From: Acidicapsa ligni
GTDB taxonomy: Bacteria > Acidobacteriota > Terriglobia > Terriglobales > Acidobacteriaceae
NCBI RefSeq assembly: GCF_025685655.1
Contig: NZ_JAGSYG010000008.1
Span: forward strand, 1 to 64,000
DNA: 64,000 bases
Reading direction: 5' to 3'
The notes under the pieces were generated by a model that did no database searches, was not told the DNA's origin, and saw only the letters and a list, made by a program, of their open reading frames with translations. This document shows, one piece after another, positions 34,617 to 43,470 of the stretch. Position 1 is the first letter of the stretch. The number at the start of each line of letters is the position of its first letter. Position numbers and translations under genes: made by a program.

Positions 34617-35331
34617 TGCGGAAAGCGACTTCAGTCGGCGTGTCTCTCCGCGGAAGTTGCCGGAGCTGATGGACGGTAACTGTAGCTATGAGGATTTCCG
34701 TGACTGCCTGCGTAGTCTGGAAAAGGTCAATCGCTGGCTGCTGGGTTATCGGCCGACACTGGCTTGGCTGGAGCGGTTGCCACTTGAACGGCTTGATCCA
34801 GTACACATCGTCGATGTGGGCAGTGGCGGCGGCGATCTACTACGGCAGATTGCAGGCTGGGCAAAGAGACGGGGCATTGCTGTGCGGTTAACGGGGATCG
34901 ATTTAAATCCTTATGCTGCACGCGCAGCAGCGGAGTCTACGCCGAAGGAACTCAGAATCACGTGGATGACCGGCGATGCCATGGAATCTCGACCGGAGCA
35001 GCCGATGTATATCGTCGTTAGTTCGCTGATGGCACATCATTTGGAGGACGAGGAGATCGTCGCACTGCTGAGGTGGATGGAAGCGACGGTAAAGGCAGGT
35101 TGGTTTATCAATGATTTGGAGCGGTCCGAGTGGAGTAGTCGGATGTTTGGGTGGATGGCAAAGGTGGTGAAGTGGCACCGGTTTGTGCGGCATGATGGGC
35201 CGGTGTCGTTCCGGCGGGCCTTCAGGAAGGAGGATTGGATACGCTTGCTGGCTGCAGCTGAGGTCCCGCAAGAGGCGGTGACGGTGGAGCGTTGGCGGCC
35301 GGGACGCTTGTGCGTGGGGCGGTGGAAGTGA
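34606..35331 (+). CDS. SAM-dependent methyltransferase of the polyketide cluster
   Basis: A 241-residue class I methyltransferase. The SAM motif I is VHIVDVGSGGGDLLRQIAGW (about 67-86), with an acidic loop GIDLNPYAA and a post-motif FINDLERSEWSSRMFGWMAK. It resembles methyltransferases regularly coupled with type III polyketide synthases. It starts within the synthase gene (11-base overlap), so both are co-translated. The likely role is O- or C-methylation of the polyketide product or its acid end. Confidence 0.88.
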   Translation: MRSSAESDFSRRVSPRKLPELMDGNCSYEDFRDCLRSLEKVNRWLLGYRPTLAWLERLPLERLDPVHIVDVGSGGGDLLRQIAGWAKRRGIAVRLTGIDLNPYAARAAAESTPKELRITWMTGDAMESRPEQPMYIVVSSLMAHHLEDEEIVALLRWMEATVKAGWFINDLERSEWSSRMFGWMAKVVKWHRFVRHDGPVSFRRAFRKEDWIRLLAAAEVPQEAVTVERWRPGRLCVGRWK

Positions 35332-35436
35332 GGTCGATCATTCTGAAGCACCTTTTTAGATTAAGAGATTTGACTCCTCTCGCCTCGTCACCCTTATGGC
35401 GCACCTCATCGCGTCTAACCATCTGAGAAGCGAATA

Positions 35437-36072
35437 ATGCCGATTTCTACTTTACCAGCGCCCAGTACCTCAGGTTTCAGATTCAAGACGATTCTCTGGG
35501 TCTCGCTTGGTCTCACCGTACTCTTCGTCTTCATTACTTCAGAACTGCTCCTCATCACCGACTATCCGATGTACCACGCCTACCGTCTGCAGGTTATTGC
35601 CGACCGACATCTCCTCATCCCGCATACCCTTGCAGGAATATTCGCCCTTTTGATCGGCCCGATCAATTTCTCCTCGCGAATCCGCCAACGTCACCCCCAA
35701 CTCCATCGCATTCTTGGCCGCATCTACGTCATCTCCGTGTTCATAGGTTCCTTCACGGGGATTGCTCTCGCTGCTGGACGCCCTGGTCTTCCTGGAACCT
35801 CCATGCAGGCCGCCGCCTGGATGGTCTGCACCACCGCCGCCTTCATCACCGCGCGCAACCGCCAAATCACACAGCACCGCCAATGGATGGCGCGCTCCTA
35901 TGCAGTTACCTTTACGTTCGTCTCCAGCCGCGTGCTCAATCTCTGGCCGCGTTACTGGAGCCACCTGGGCGACGTCTTATCCGCCGTCGGCGTGATTGCC
36001 TTCACACTTGCCTCGTTGCTGATTGTTGATCTCGGCCTCAACTGGCGCGAACTCACCACACGTCGCAACTGA
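35437..36072 (+). CDS. DUF2306 membrane protein
   Basis: A 211-residue integral membrane protein with six to seven hydrophobic segments. The second half shows RIRQRHPQLHRILGRIYV and HRQWMARSYAVTF, hallmarks of DUF2306, a family of unknown function with conserved His and Arg in the membrane. It lies between the methyltransferase and the FAD oxidoreductase genes on the same strand, with gaps of 105 and 185 bases. It may be a transporter or redox protein for the lipid-like polyketide, but this is only inferred from position. Confidence 0.8.
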   Translation: MPISTLPAPSTSGFRFKTILWVSLGLTVLFVFITSELLLITDYPMYHAYRLQVIADRHLLIPHTLAGIFALLIGPINFSSRIRQRHPQLHRILGRIYVISVFIGSFTGIALAAGRPGLPGTSMQAAAWMVCTTAAFITARNRQITQHRQWMARSYAVTFTFVSSRVLNLWPRYWSHLGDVLSAVGVIAFTLASLLIVDLGLNWRELTTRRN

Positions 36073-36257
36073 GCGTCAGCTAAGGGTTATGAGATTTTGA
36101 GATGCGGATTTGCAAACTGTTCTATTTCCGAAGCGGGTCCGGTTCCCAAATGACGATTTGTACAGAATGACGTGCCGGACTGTTTTTGGGGCGTCTACTA
36201 GAAATATGGAATCCCGCTACAAATTGATTGAACATCCAGTGAATTAGGAGTAGTGCT

Positions 36258-37388
36258 TTGCAAGACGAAGTTTTGATCGTTGGTGGTGGTGTGGCAGGCT
36301 GTGCCGCTTCGATCGCACTCGCTCGTAAGGGACGGGCCGTTACGCTGATTGAACGCGAGCCCACACCACGCCATAAGGTCTGCGGAGAGTTTCTAAGCGG
36401 CGAGGCCCTTGAGGATCTTCATGCACTCGGCATCGACGTGGCCTCGCTAGGCGCTGTGCCCATCAACTACGTTCGCCTTGCCGCCGCCAGGCGCGCCGCA
36501 GAGGCTCCGTTGCCTTTTCCCGCGGCCTCACTCACACGCAAGGGGCTTGATACAGCGCTCATTGCCGAGGCCATCGCAGCGGGAGTCCGCGTAGAACGTG
36601 GCCGCGCTGTGCAGTCTCTCAGTCGTACGACTACCAACCTCTGGCAGGCTACGCTCGACGACGGTACCACTTATAAAGCTCCGACGGCTTTTCTCGCGAC
36701 GGGCAAGCATGATCTGCGCGGCCACGGTCGCCCGAAGGACCCCCACCAATGGGTCGCCTTCAAGATGTATTACCGACTGTCAGCTGCCCAGACCGCTGAC
36801 CTCGCGGACGCCTCCGAGTTGACGCTCTATTCCGGAGGCTACGGTGGTATCCAACCGGTGGAAGACGGCATTACGAATTTCTGCTGTGTGGTGCAACGGC
36901 GGTATTTTGTCCGTTCAGGTCTTCGCTGGGAGGGACTCCTTGCGAAGATGCAGCAGGACTGTCCTCACCTCGCGATGCGGCTTGACGGTGCGGAACCGCT
37001 GCTCCACAAACCGATCACCATCACCCATATCCCGTACGGTTATGTCCGCCGCGCAACCGAGGATGGGCTCTACTGTATCGGCGATCAGGCAGCCGTAATC
37101 CCCTCGTTTACCGGCGATGGCATATCCATCGCCCTGCATACTGGCCGTCGTGCTGCCGCTGCCTATCTTGCGGCGGAGCCGGCGCCGGTCTTTCAGTCAA
37201 AACTGCGCTCCGCAATGCTGCCCCAGATGCGTCTTGCTGAGATCGCCGCCGACGGCTTAAACAACGCACTCGCGCGCGCTGTATTGCCGTTCTGCTTGAG
37301 GGTCTGGCCCGGAGCGATGCGTGTAACGGCCAGACTCACGCGTGTCGCCCAGCCCGCCGCTGTTGCTCCACAAGCGTTCGCCAACTGA
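36258..37388 (+). CDS. FAD-dependent oxidoreductase (geranylgeranyl-reductase-like)
   Basis: A 376-residue flavoprotein with the Rossmann motif VLIVGGGVAGCAASIALARK (from residue 5), ERE at the end of strand 2, HKVCGEFLSGEAL and the late FAD motif YCIGDQAAVIPSFTGDGISIA. It belongs to the geranylgeranyl reductase / aromatic hydroxylase superfamily. Initiation is at a TTG (36258) with TAGGAG upstream. Together with the type III synthase and methyltransferase it forms the usual three-enzyme set, probably hydroxylating or reducing the polyketide. Confidence 0.9.
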   Translation: MQDEVLIVGGGVAGCAASIALARKGRAVTLIEREPTPRHKVCGEFLSGEALEDLHALGIDVASLGAVPINYVRLAAARRAAEAPLPFPAASLTRKGLDTALIAEAIAAGVRVERGRAVQSLSRTTTNLWQATLDDGTTYKAPTAFLATGKHDLRGHGRPKDPHQWVAFKMYYRLSAAQTADLADASELTLYSGGYGGIQPVEDGITNFCCVVQRRYFVRSGLRWEGLLAKMQQDCPHLAMRLDGAEPLLHKPITITHIPYGYVRRATEDGLYCIGDQAAVIPSFTGDGISIALHTGRRAAAAYLAAEPAPVFQSKLRSAMLPQMRLAEIAADGLNNALARAVLPFCLRVWPGAMRVTARLTRVAQPAAVAPQAFAN

Positions 37389-37443
37389 AATCGGGCCACG
37401 CCGAAACAGCTCTCGTTAGTCAAAGCCCTCCAGGGGAGATCGA

Positions 37444-38007
37444 ATGAAATCCTTCGCAATTTTTGCTCTCGCGGTCATACTCGCTCCAGCCGCTCTCGCC
37501 CAGCATCAGACCTTCGCCGTCAACCCCGATACCAGCGAAATCAAGATGACGCTCAACACGACCCACGAGGTTGTCAACGGCATCTTTCACATCCAATCGG
37601 GATCGATTGAGTTTGACCGAAGCAATCCAAGGATGTCGGGTTCGGTGGCCGTACTGGCTGGCAGCGGGAAGACCGGTAACGACAGCCGCGATAAGAAGAT
37701 GAATAAGGACATTCTCAAAGTCGACCAATACATGACCGTCTCCTTTGCGCCCAAAACCTACACCGGGACGATCGCGCCCCGTGGTGACTCAACAATTCAG
37801 GTGAGCGGAGTGTTCACCCTACTTGGCAATCCCCACGACCTGACGATTCCGATGCAGATTTACATGGATGGATCGAAGGCAACTGTGAGGGCGCAATTCG
37901 TCGTTCCCTATGTTCAGTGGGGTCTCAAGAACCCAAGCTTCATGTTCTGGAAAGCTGAGAATGACGTTGCGATTGATCTCAATCTCGTTGGCCTGATTTC
38001 TAACTAA
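37444..38007 (+). CDS. Secreted YceI-family protein
   Basis: A 187-residue protein with a signal peptide (cut near ALAQ at residue 19-20) and a YceI domain: SEIKMTLNTTHEVVNGIFHI, DRSNPRMSG and the late LLGNPHDLTIPMQI fit the lipocalin-like barrel that binds isoprenoid or amide lipids in the periplasm. It sits between the FAD oxidoreductase and a multicopper oxidase, so it could carry the hydrophobic product or quinone. AGGGGAG precedes the ATG. Confidence 0.9.
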   Translation: MKSFAIFALAVILAPAALAQHQTFAVNPDTSEIKMTLNTTHEVVNGIFHIQSGSIEFDRSNPRMSGSVAVLAGSGKTGNDSRDKKMNKDILKVDQYMTVSFAPKTYTGTIAPRGDSTIQVSGVFTLLGNPHDLTIPMQIYMDGSKATVRAQFVVPYVQWGLKNPSFMFWKAENDVAIDLNLVGLISN

Positions 38008-38097
38008 CTGACGATCCTGTTTGCACGCTGTAACAGGACTATTCCGTTCTAACTGCACTTGCTTTTTTATTGAACTCAATCGGAGCTACAAAGGACT

Positions 38098-39480
38098 ATG
38101 CCCAATTCCGCGTCTCGCCCTACGCTGACACGCAGACGTTTTACTCAACTTTCTGGAATGGCGGTCGGCTCACTCGCATTGTCCGGCGCGGCCCGCGCTG
38201 CGGCTGCGCCGGACGTGAGGCTTGAGATTGCTCCGTACACGTTGGAAGCTTCGCCAAAGCATCACATCCAGACTGTGGCTTATAACGGACAGATTCCCGG
38301 GCCGTTATTTCGGATGCGTGAGGGAAAACCGCAGTCTGTTGAGATTCGGAACCTGACGAAAGATTCGGAGGTCGTTCACTGGCACGGCCTTTACTTGCCG
38401 CCCGATATCGACGGAGCGATGGAGGAAGGTACGCCAATGATTGCGCCGGGGGCCTCGACGCGCTATACCATGACGCCCAATCCGGCAGGTTTCCGCTGGT
38501 ATCACACGCACACCTTCGCAGGGAAGAACCTCACCAAGGCGCAATACGGTGGGCTGCACGGTTTCCTGCTGATCGAACCGCGTGACAACCCTGCTGCCTA
38601 CGATCAGGAGATCTTCCTTGGACTTCATGACTGGAACGGGCAATTCCTGAGCAGTGACGACGGTTATATGAACCCGGTCTACAATGTCACGACAATCAAC
38701 GGCAAGATGCTCGGCTCTGGAGATCCCGTAAAGGTCAAACAAGGCGAGCGCGTCATGATGCACATCCTCAATAGCAGCCCGACCGAGGTTCATTGGATTT
38801 CGTTCTCAGGGCATAGCTTCAAGGTCGTAGCGCTGGACGGAAATCCAGTAGCCCAGGCTCAGACAGTTTCCATGCTTCGGCTCGCACCCGCAGAGCGCGT
38901 CTCTGCCATCGTCGAGATGAACAATCCCGGCGTATGGGTCCTGGGTGAAGTCCGCAAGCATGTTCAAGCCAGCGGAATGGGTGTTGTCATCGAATACGCC
39001 AACTCTTCCGGTAAACCGGTGTGGACGCAACCGGAGGATCTTGTGTGGAACTATCGCCAGTTCGCGGCAACAGGCGATGCCGCACAACATCAGGACGCAA
39101 AAACGATCGAGCTGGTTTTTGACTCCAAGTTCCAGGGGCACGGCAACGAAGAACTCTGGCGCATCAACGGTCTGAGCTATCCTCAGAACTCTACACCTGC
39201 CAACTCACCCATTCTGCAGACCGGACAGCGATACCGTCTGGTCATGAAGAACAAAAGCATGGATGACCATCCCATGCATCTACACCGTCACACGTTTGAA
39301 GTCCGCCGGATCGAGGACGGCGTTGAGATCGCCGGTGTGCGCAAGGATGTGGTGCTGGTACACGCCGGTAAAACTGTCGAGGTAGAGTTTGTGGCCGACA
39401 ATCCGGGTAAAACACTCTTTCATTGTCATCAGCAAGATCACATGGATCGAGGATTCATGATGGTGTTCAATTATGCGTAA
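38098..39480 (+). CDS. Tat-exported multicopper oxidase (laccase-like)
   Basis: A 460-residue copper oxidase. The N-terminus has a twin-arginine signal (TRRRFTQLSG, then a hydrophobic run to about residue 37), so it is exported folded. Copper ligands: HWHG (94-97), HTH (136-138), HPMHLHRH (391-398) and HCHQQDH (442-448), giving the trinuclear and type-1 sites. The substrate could be phenolic compounds or metals. It lies after YceI and overlaps the following outer-membrane-like gene by 8 bases. Context with a type III synthase suggests extracellular oxidation of a phenolic lipid, which is an inference. Confidence 0.93.
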   Translation: MPNSASRPTLTRRRFTQLSGMAVGSLALSGAARAAAAPDVRLEIAPYTLEASPKHHIQTVAYNGQIPGPLFRMREGKPQSVEIRNLTKDSEVVHWHGLYLPPDIDGAMEEGTPMIAPGASTRYTMTPNPAGFRWYHTHTFAGKNLTKAQYGGLHGFLLIEPRDNPAAYDQEIFLGLHDWNGQFLSSDDGYMNPVYNVTTINGKMLGSGDPVKVKQGERVMMHILNSSPTEVHWISFSGHSFKVVALDGNPVAQAQTVSMLRLAPAERVSAIVEMNNPGVWVLGEVRKHVQASGMGVVIEYANSSGKPVWTQPEDLVWNYRQFAATGDAAQHQDAKTIELVFDSKFQGHGNEELWRINGLSYPQNSTPANSPILQTGQRYRLVMKNKSMDDHPMHLHRHTFEVRRIEDGVEIAGVRKDVVLVHAGKTVEVEFVADNPGKTLFHCHQQDHMDRGFMMVFNYA

Positions 39481-40285
39481 CTCAACGATCAAGCTCGCGG
39501 CTAATGCGATTTTCGCTATCGCGGCCATTTTGTGTGTGCGATCCTCTGCGGCACAAGGAAACTATGAGATCCAGGTTTACGGGGCAGACACCGTTGCTCC
39601 GAAGACATTGATGGCTGAATTGCACTCCAACTTCACCCCGGAAGGTCAGAAGAACGACATCGATGGCGTGATTCCGACAAATCATCAGGAGCATGAGACG
39701 CTCGAACTCACTGAAGGCATTACGAGCTGGTCGGAGATCGGCTTCTATGTCTTCACCAGCGAGCAGGATGGTCACGGAGTCCAATGGGTCGGAGACCATA
39801 TTCGACCACGAGTAAGAGCGCCTGACAGTTGGCATCTCCCGGTCGGGCTTAGCCTTTCGACAGAAATCGGCTATCAGCGAGCAATCTATTCCCCTGACAC
39901 ATGGACCTGGGAGATACGTCCAATCATCGACAAGACTCTCGGGCGATGGTATTTCGCATTCAACCCTGCTCTCGAACGCACCTTGCATGGTCCGGATGTA
40001 AAACAGGGGCTCGGCTTCTCGCCCGGAGTCAAGGTCAGCTACGATTTCACTCGTCAGATTAGCGGAGGCCTCGAATATTACGCAGACTATGGCCGGCTTG
40101 GAGCCTTTGACACCCTCCATAATCAGCAGCAACAGATCTTCGCCGTAACGGACCTCAACATATCGCCGAAATGGGAGATCAACATCGGTGTTGGGGTCGG
40201 CCCAACTGCAGCGACCGATCACCTCATCGTCAAAGGAATCCTGGGACGGCGGTTTGATTGGGGCAAACATTCGTCAGTCGAGTAG
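39473..40285 (+). CDS. Secreted protein, probably an outer membrane beta-barrel
   Basis: A 270-residue protein with a signal peptide (cut near SSAAQG, about residue 27) followed by many short amphipathic strands such as GLSLSTEIGYQRAIYS, WEIRPIIDKTLGRWYFAFNP and KVSYDFTRQISGGLEYYADY, the pattern of an outer-membrane barrel. No specific family is recognised. Its start overlaps the multicopper oxidase gene by 8 bases, so it is co-translated with it, perhaps giving an exit for the oxidase's product or metal. Confidence 0.75.
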   Translation: MRNSTIKLAANAIFAIAAILCVRSSAAQGNYEIQVYGADTVAPKTLMAELHSNFTPEGQKNDIDGVIPTNHQEHETLELTEGITSWSEIGFYVFTSEQDGHGVQWVGDHIRPRVRAPDSWHLPVGLSLSTEIGYQRAIYSPDTWTWEIRPIIDKTLGRWYFAFNPALERTLHGPDVKQGLGFSPGVKVSYDFTRQISGGLEYYADYGRLGAFDTLHNQQQQIFAVTDLNISPKWEINIGVGVGPTAATDHLIVKGILGRRFDWGKHSSVE

Positions 40286-40292
40286 GAGCTTT

Positions 40293-40487
40293 TTACCACG
40301 AGGCAAAAGCATCAAGCGCTTGTCTCCAACTGCACACATCATTTTTGAGGAACCGGTGTCCATGAAGGACTCTAGTAATTACTTGAGACAAATGATGTTT
40401 CCCTTCCTCATCCTCAATGGCTGCGCTCAAATCCCTAACCTGCGCCTTGAGATTGAGAGTTTGCGCATTATCCGTTGAGTTCTGCAA
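40293..40487 (-). CDS. Small hypothetical protein downstream of ArdC remnant
   Basis: A 64-codon frame starting with TTG (40487) reads IEDEEGKHHLSQVITRVLHG and WRQALDAFAS, with good coding character. It overlaps the end of the mosaic frame described next by 20 bases. No known function. It probably belongs to the same decayed mobile segment. Confidence 0.35.
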   Translation of the reverse strand: MQNSTDNAQTLNLKAQVRDLSAAIEDEEGKHHLSQVITRVLHGHRFLKNDVCSWRQALDAFASW

Positions 40488-41004
40488 TCAGGAATGTGAG
40501 ACTATTTGCCAGGCTCCGAATACGCTCTGTGAGAGTTAGAACTGGCTTGTGGCCCCGTGTTTCCGTGTAGTCGAGCAGAATCGGATGGAGCTGATTGGTT
40601 ACCCCTCTCAATCGCGCGACCATCTTGCGAGCGGCTTTTCTTTTCCTCATCGGTAGCGCCTTCCTCGTCCTTCTTTCCCAGCTTCGGTTCCCAATACTCA
40701 ATGCGAGAACCTTTCTCCCCATTGCGTACGCTCCAGCCATTGTCGAGAGCCTGTTTGAAGGTGCAAAATCGTGGGTCGGGGTAACCGCGCACCATGCTGG
40801 TAATCATGAGGCCGAGAACATTACCGCCACGATAGGCTTTGGTCGTAGTGGGGTTATAAGGTTATAAGGTAAACCTCCGTTACCGCCTTCCCAAGGCTGT
40901 TGCCATGGAGCGGCGCCAGACTCAAGGAGACGAATAATTTCATCCGTCATCTCCTGTCTAAAATCACGTGGTGGGGGCTTATCTTGCGGATTCATAAGGG
41001 TCAA
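40468..41004 (-). pseudogene. Broken ArdC-like antirestriction gene, N-terminal domain
   Basis: From an ATG at 41004 the frame gives EMTDEIIRLLESGAAPWQQP, the start of the ArdC ssDNA-binding domain, to GGLPYN. The family sequence resumes in another frame as TTTKAYRGGNVLGLMITSMV and CTFKQALDNGWSVRNGEKGS. The break is exactly an 8-bp tandem duplication (40853-40868); removing one copy restores the frame. After KLGKKDEEG the protein diverges, shifts frame again and ends in an unrelated piece (ILLDYTETRGHKPVLTLTER). The protease domain is absent. ArdC proteins are carried by plasmids and integrative elements. Confidence 0.72.
40853..40868. repeat. 8-bp tandem duplication disrupting ArdC frame
   Basis: GTTATAAG at 40853-40860 is repeated exactly at 40861-40868. 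The extra 8 bases shift the ArdC reading frame; with one copy the peptide reads LPYNPTTTKAYRGG. Confidence 0.85.
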
Positions 41005-41043
41005 AATAATGTCATCTGTAGATCGGAATTTGCTGTCGAAGCT

Positions 41044-41590
41044 TTATGCATTCAGATGCGCCGATACCGTGCTTTTATGCTCTGTTATTCCATCGGCCGC
41101 TCCGGGTTCGGCTGGCAGTCGACGTGCAGCACGCACCTCCTCGAAATCTGCAGTAACGATTTCAACAGCGGGCGCGACGCCCTTCCAATCCATTCGGTAG
41201 AAGGAAGTGTCAATTCCGCAATTAGCCTAACTCGATGGCTGTTTGCTTATAGGTTTTTTTGTATTTATCACTTTCCGTTCTTGGTAGTGCTCCTTACCGC
41301 TATATTCAAACGGGGCTGACATCTGGGAAATAATGAACACACCATAATCCGTCAGGTCGCTTGCGATGTCGATAACTCTGTACTCAAAATCGCTGCCGGT
41401 AAATCGAGGGGACTTGCCAGATGCTTTAGTCGCACCGAACGGAGGGTTGGAGATTGCACAATCGAATCGGCCGATATTCTTAGGAAGGTCAAATACATCG
41501 GCCTGAATCCAAGTTGCTTCGGGCGAAACCTTCTTGCCAACCGCAATGTAGTCGGGATTGACCTCTATCCTTCGTTTCCTGTTTGCTCAG
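41044..41590 (-). pseudogene. DNA methyltransferase-like fragment
   Basis: On the minus strand, from about 41587 the frame reads IEVNPDYIAVGKKVSPEATW, then NIGRFDCAISNPPFGATKAS, with the NPPF motif of adenine/SAM-dependent DNA methylases. It passes FIISQMSAPFEYSGKEHYQE and stops near 41223. The remaining part continues one frame over as NCGIDTSFYRMDWKGVAPAV to a stop at 41044. The N-terminal SAM-binding part is lost. It lies directly upstream of the ArdC remnant on the same strand, an arrangement known on plasmids and integrative elements. Confidence 0.65.
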
Positions 41591-41599
41591 ACAACCATC

Positions 41600-41958
41600 A
41601 GCAGTCGGCAGATGTGCCTGTTCGATGGCCAACGAGCATTGTTGTCAGAACGCGGAAGGACTTAATTTGGATCCCAGGATCATCCGCGATGGTTTGGAAC
41701 GAAGCGCCGCAAATTAGGCCAAACAGAGATGCGGAAGACAAAATGACTGTGAAGAATTTTGTGCACCTGCTCTTTCAAAACGGGTGATAATTGTGAGCAT
41801 ATCGATAGCAATCGGGGAGGGATCAGGACAGAACAGCTTGCGAAATCGTTGGTGCAGACAAAAGTCGCTTATTTTCAGTGGTTAATTGACCCGAGTTAAC
41901 TGTCTTTGCTATAAATGTCTTAGCGCAGTGCGTCGCCCAGACGTGCTCCACAGGGTAT
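41600..41958. other. Intergenic region before tRNA-Asn
   Basis: No gene is supported here. The right end holds the tRNA promoter. A minus-strand frame of about 55 codons with a hydrophobic start (ILSSASLFGLICGASFQ) lacks a good start codon and is not called. Confidence 0.5.
41886..41916 (+). promoter_or_regulatory. Sigma-70 promoter for tRNA-Asn
   Basis: TTGACC (41886-41891) and TATAAA (41910-41915) are spaced by 18 bases and lie 43 bases before the mature tRNA start, a good housekeeping promoter. Confidence 0.7.
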
Positions 41959-42335
<377 letters not shown>

Positions 42336-43373
42336 TTAGTGCGAACGACTGCCCGAGGTTTCATGATTAGCTTGCTCGCCGAGCCAACTCATGATGCCGT
42401 TGGATCCGAGGGCTTTTCCGGCGGCGGCGCGGTCGGGAAAGCGCATGAGCTGGTCGCTATGCGGTGCGGCTGAGGCCATTTTTTCCTTTGCTGCGGCGGG
42501 CATGACGGGTTCGTCGCTTATCTGCTGCATGCGAACGACGCGATCTTTGAGCTCAGGAAGATAGTCGACCGGATCCAGCGATGCGACGCTTTTGAGAAAC
42601 TCTGGCTTTAGATAATTCGGGCGCTCGTCTTCGGGGATTTGTTTCGAGTCGCGGAGAAATTCAGGCCAGTCACCCCAGGGGTCTAGCAGATCGAGTGAGG
42701 CGATTCGTTGGTCGGCGGCGGCTGAGAGGATCGCGACTGCTCCACCTGAGCCCTGACCGAAGACAGCGACGTGGCCGGCGTCGAGGTCATTGCGCGTCTC
42801 CAGGTAATTGAGCACCATCTGTACGTCGTGGGTGGAACTGGCTAATGCCTCCTGCAACTGGCTTACGAACCAGTTTCCGATAGGGCGCGGGGAGTGAATG
42901 CGCGGCCAGGAGAGTGCGGTGGCGAAGGCGACTGCGGCGAAACCATTGTCCCTGGCTCGATCGCACCAGCGGTCTTCACGGAAGATGTCGTTATCGAAGG
43001 TGTAGTTGTAGAGGAATAGCACGACTGGCATCTTGCCGTTATGTGTTGGGCGAATCACGTAGAGATCGATGGGATCGTTCTTGCGCCACTCCATGCGCAG
43101 GATTTCGCGTGTGCAGCCGCCGGGCAGATCGACTTTGCTGAGGAGGAAGCCGCCAATCGATTGCGGTGGCAGGTTGCTTTTGGCGAGCGCAAGAGTGTTC
43201 CAGTCTTCTTTGGGCGCGTCATCCGGAATATTCAGAGTTTTGAGGCCGGTCGCTGGGGAAGCTTCTTTTTCTGGTGCGGCCTGCATGGGGATTGGGATGT
43301 TGGGGGTCTGGGCATGAAGATTCGCCATGGTAAGAAGATCGATTGCAAATAGGAAAAATAGGCGGCGGATCAT
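42336..43373 (-). CDS. Secreted alpha/beta hydrolase
   Basis: A 345-residue protein with a signal peptide (hydrophobic to about residue 15, cut near LHAQ) and an alpha/beta hydrolase fold of the dienelactone/acetyl-esterase kind. The nucleophile elbow is VAVFGQGSGGAVAIL (GxSxG); IRPTHNGKMPVVLFLYNYTF contains the first strands. An aspartate in DLLDPWGDW and a late His in SAAPHSDQL could complete the triad. It is probably periplasmic. Nearest neighbour on the same strand is a large exported protein ending 97 bases upstream with a hairpin between them. Confidence 0.82.
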   Translation of the reverse strand: MIRRLFFLFAIDLLTMANLHAQTPNIPIPMQAAPEKEASPATGLKTLNIPDDAPKEDWNTLALAKSNLPPQSIGGFLLSKVDLPGGCTREILRMEWRKNDPIDLYVIRPTHNGKMPVVLFLYNYTFDNDIFREDRWCDRARDNGFAAVAFATALSWPRIHSPRPIGNWFVSQLQEALASSTHDVQMVLNYLETRNDLDAGHVAVFGQGSGGAVAILSAAADQRIASLDLLDPWGDWPEFLRDSKQIPEDERPNYLKPEFLKSVASLDPVDYLPELKDRVVRMQQISDEPVMPAAAKEKMASAAPHSDQLMRFPDRAAAGKALGSNGIMSWLGEQANHETSGSRSH

Positions 43374-43410
43374 GAGCTGCTCCTGATCTGTGTAGTGCTT
43401 GACAAGAAAT

Positions 43411-43442
43411 CGGCAGACCCGATCTTGCGAGCGGATCTGCCG
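43411..43442 (-). terminator. Hairpin terminator of the large exported protein
   Basis: CGGCAGACCCGATC (43411-43424) and GAGCGGATCTGCCG (43429-43442) form a 14-bp stem with two imperfect pairs and a 4-base loop. In the minus direction it follows the gene ending at 43471 by 28 bases and is followed by ATTTCTT. Confidence 0.65.
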
Positions 43443-43470
43443 TTGAAAAGTACTTCAGAGAGGTCTTAGG

